The notes beneath the pieces were generated by a model. That model had not been told where the DNA came from and searched no databases. It saw nothing but the letters and a program-made list of their open reading frames with translations. Below are positions 62,181 to 64,000 of a stretch of 64,000 bases of DNA, piece by piece. The DNA is taken from contig NZ_CACVBO010000001.1 of NCBI RefSeq assembly GCF_902728235.1, positions 2,628,001 to 2,692,000 of the forward strand, written 5' to 3'. The first letter of the stretch is position 1. The number at the start of each line of letters is the position of its first letter. Source of the stretch: Lentimonas sp. CC4. Lineage in GTDB: Bacteria > Verrucomicrobiota > Verrucomicrobiia > Opitutales > Coraliomargaritaceae. A program made the translations under genes and the position numbers.

Positions 62181-62749
62181 CCGCGCTGCGCGCGGAGTGA
62201 GTCGCCTTCGGCGAGTGAAGAGTGGCAGTGAAGAGTGATGTAGCTGCGCGCTTTAGCCGCAGTGCGATTGCATATTAAAAATAATATAACCGTTAAGCAG
62301 AAAACTAGATTGTCATATTTGTAATTTGCATGATTTCTCGCCCCAAAGGGGCAACCTATATCAGCCCGGGGCAACGCCCCGGGAATTCATGCCCCAAACG
62401 CTAGCCCTGAAAGGGCATTCTATTCGATTGGCCAAGCATTGACGCGATTAAGTCGCCCTTTCAGGGCTCAGGAGGTGTTGATTCAAATCCTAGGGCGTTG
62501 CCCTAGGCTGACATAGGACGCACCTTTGGTGCTACAATTCATATGCAATGGCATTGCGCTTTAGCCGCAGTGCGATTGAGAGGGACAGTGTGCTCAGTCT
62601 CGGCAAAGGCGTCTAAAGAGCGCCGCTACGGGTTTTATTAACCGCTCTGCCAATTTTCAGAGGGTGCTGCTTGCGGCACCCGCGAACGTATCGTGTGTTA
62701 CGAAACCTCGTTGCTTGTCGCCTTTACGCGGGCTTCGCAAGCAAAGCCC
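62181..62749. other. 569-bp gene-free, palindrome-rich region between exbD and the AEC gene
   Basis: It holds two GTAGC..TTTAG..CGC repeats (62240-62264 and, partial, 62553-62578) that include an exact 23-bp direct repeat. It also holds the nested six-hairpin palindrome at 62326-62548, a GTAGC-family copy at 62605-62629 (inverted) and a GTAGGGGC repeat at 62661-62753 that ends on the AEC stop codon. No gene is seen. Confidence 0.75.
62326..62548. repeat. Nested palindrome of six hairpins (223 bp)
   Basis: In order: GCCCC-AAA-GGGGC, CCCGGGGC-AAC-GCCCCGGG, GCCCT-GAA-AGGGC, GCCCT-TTC-AGGGC, CCTAGGGC-GTT-GCCCTAGG and GCACC-TTT-GGTGC. The ends TTGCAT/ATGCAA are inverted, and each hairpin pairs with its mirror partner, including the loops (AAA/TTT, AAC/GTT, GAA/TTC). 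Two pairs show compensatory changes. Confidence 0.85.
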
Positions 62750-62753
62750 CTAC
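62661..62753. repeat. GTAGGGGC-type repeat (inverted) ending on the AEC stop codon
   Basis: On the minus strand it begins GTAGGGGCTTTGCTTGCGAA, where TAG is the AEC stop codon, and it ends in a GGGTGC/GCACCC hairpin. It is the inverted form of 26908-27043. Confidence 0.75.
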
Positions 62754-63700
62754 AGGTTCAGCAGCTTCATACCGAATCCGATCCAAAGTGGGATGGTGAT
62801 CAGACTGAGTAAAGTGGTGCCGAGCACGACCTTGAGTGCGACTTCGGGGGATCCGTCGAAGTGACGCGCCAGCACGATGGGGAAAACGCCGCAGGGCATG
62901 GCCGCTTGCACTAGGATGACGCTCTTTAACTCGATGGAGAGTGGCAGAACAAAGGCTGTCAATAGAAAGGCTGCTGGAAGGATACCTAAGCGTAGCACAG
63001 ATGCCGTGATTGGGATTCGTAAGCGGTTCGTGATTTTTTCGCCTTTGGATAGATCAGCAAAGGTGGCACCAATCAGAATTAGTCCGAGTGGGATTGCGCA
63101 TTGGCCAAGTAGGTTGATTGCTTCGAGCGCGAAGTTCGGCAGGAGCTGGTCGACCTTGAAATAGTTCATTGGCACCGCAATCAGGATCGCAATCACTGGT
63201 CCGCTGAAGACCCGCTTCCATATGGATTTAGGGTCGTTACGTGAGAGGATGAAGCCGACGCCGAGCACCCACATCGCCACTTCTACACCGAGGTTATGCA
63301 CCAGTAAAACGCCCGTCGTTTCGCGGTCGAAGAGGAGCGCGATGATCGGGATGGGGAAGTAGCCGTAGTTGTAGATGCCTGTGGTAAACGCAAAGGTGCG
63401 GCATTCTTTTTGATCCCCAATTTTTAATTTGCGCGCCACTAGCATCGCGAGGCCAAATCCACCGACGACAGTTGTTAGTCCAACCAAGGGCGGGAGAATT
63501 AAGTTGGACGGTTGGCGTAGGGCGTCGTTGCCGAGGATGATACTGAAGATGAGCGCGGGGTAGAGCAGGTTCACCACGACGGTCATGAGACTGCGGTCCG
63601 CTTCGGTGTCCAGCCAGCCGACTCGACGTGCGATCGCGCCAGAGGCGATGACGAAGAAGATTGGCAGGACTGCCGAGAAGACGAGTTGTGTGGTTCCCAT
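62750..63700 (-). CDS. AEC (auxin efflux carrier) family transporter
   Basis: This 316-residue inner-membrane transporter has ten helices in two repeats of five. Family patterns are '[20 protein letters not shown]', '[13 protein letters not shown]', the Asn/Gly/Tyr-rich '[20 protein letters not shown]', and in the second half '[20 protein letters not shown]' with '[20 protein letters not shown]'. Members export or import small carboxylates or amino acids; the substrate is not predictable. The stop codon TAG is the first part of a GTAGGGGC repeat. Its start lies close to the ilvA-like gene on the same strand. Confidence 0.9.
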   Translation of the reverse strand: MGTTQLVFSAVLPIFFVIASGAIARRVGWLDTEADRSLMTVVVNLLYPALIFSIILGNDALRQPSNLILPPLVGLTTVVGGFGLAMLVARKLKIGDQKECRTFAFTTGIYNYGYFPIPIIALLFDRETTGVLLVHNLGVEVAMWVLGVGFILSRNDPKSIWKRVFSGPVIAILIAVPMNYFKVDQLLPNFALEAINLLGQCAIPLGLILIGATFADLSKGEKITNRLRIPITASVLRLGILPAAFLLTAFVLPLSIELKSVILVQAAMPCGVFPIVLARHFDGSPEVALKVVLGTTLLSLITIPLWIGFGMKLLNL

Positions 63701-63717
63701 TCTAGTGTGGTCTCATT

Positions 63718-64000
63718 TTATCCTAGAATGCGTTGTATCACAGTTTCGGATACACGCTCGTAAGCACGGTAGGCATGTTTCGCCGATTCGAGCACTTGTG
63801 TGAAGTGGTCGTGTTGATCGGGTGTGTCGAATTCGAAGCCGAGCAGCGCACGGCCGACACGTTCACCTGAATAAACGTAATTGAAATAGCAGAGGTTCGA
63901 GTGCGGGCTGACGGCGCGTAGGAAATCAGCCAATGCGCCTGAGCGTTCGTGGAATTCCAATGTGATGAAGTAGGGCGTGCGTAGTAGCTTCGACTCATAG
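63718..64000 (-). CDS. ilvA: C-terminal ACT-like domain of a threonine dehydratase-type protein (partial)
   Basis: The gene runs off the window at its 5' side; only the last 94 codons or so are seen. The sequence '[20 protein letters not shown]' followed by '[20 protein letters not shown]' resembles the regulatory Thr_dehydrat_C/ACT-like domain of threonine ammonia-lyase (IlvA), where 'FPERPGAL...FL' and 'F.YR..G...G..LVG' occur. There is no in-frame stop up to position 64000. The assignment is moderate because the catalytic domain lies outside the window. Confidence 0.6.
   Translation of the reverse strand, partial: YESKLLRTPYFITLEFHERSGALADFLRAVSPHSNLCYFNYVYSGERVGRALLGFEFDTPDQHDHFTQVLESAKHAYRAYERVSETVIQRILG

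Overview
The window reads as chromosomal DNA of a marine, aerobic, Gram-negative bacterium of the Verrucomicrobiota, most likely Opitutae/Puniceicoccales (Coraliomargarita- or Lentimonas-like). That placement is inferred from the gene families: a secreted LamG protein with the short C-terminal 'DxDxDGxxNLxEY' module, an alternative complex III operon, outer-membrane barrel and ExbBD genes, an S23-type four-helix protein, and dense small palindromic repeats. No rRNA, tRNA, CRISPR array, transposase or prophage gene was seen.

Layout. 0-4 kb: large secreted LamG protein. 4-9 kb: rho and gdhA on the minus strand, with an AlbA/Schlafen-type regulator inserted between gdhA and its upstream region. 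9.1-23.4 kb: respiratory complex I operon nuoB-nuoN, without nuoA and with an S23/IVP-like gene between nuoJ and nuoK. 24-34 kb: DEAD-box helicase, two DoxX-like genes, thioesterase, ADP-ribosylglycohydrolase-like protein, DUF4174 protein, sugar isomerase/epimerase, outer-membrane barrel, a second AlbA protein, mazG, YgjP-like metallopeptidase. 34.2-45.8 kb: one long operon for alternative complex III (actABCDEF), a small membrane protein, a CcoN-like subunit, CcoO and a cytochrome c. 46.1-52.3 kb: one 2,059-residue TPR protein with a C39-peptidase-like domain. 52.5-58.6 kb: poorly characterised small secreted and membrane proteins, including a lipoprotein whose signal peptide is coded by eleven 7-bp repeats. 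58.8-64 kb: leuCD, a YqaE-like peptide, exbBD, an AEC transporter and the end of an ilvA-like gene.

How the parts work together. Complex I feeds electrons from NADH to quinone and alternative complex III passes them from quinol to cytochrome c. The expected next step, a cbb3 oxidase, is represented by a CcoN homologue in which every canonical heme and copper ligand is replaced. It is therefore probably not the catalytic terminal oxidase, and this is the most surprising gene in the window.

The intergenic DNA is unusually structured. At least five repeat families are visible: (1) spacers of GAANNNN heptads, often as an inverted pair; (2) about 210-245-bp elements with 27-bp terminal inverted repeats; (3) GTAGGGGC...CCCCTAC elements that sit on stop codons; (4) the ACAGACATTCTTGTCTGT hairpin; (5) GTAGC..TCTTTAG..CGC hairpins, plus a nested six-hairpin palindrome near 62.4 kb. 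Several show compensatory stem changes, so the structure itself seems to be conserved.
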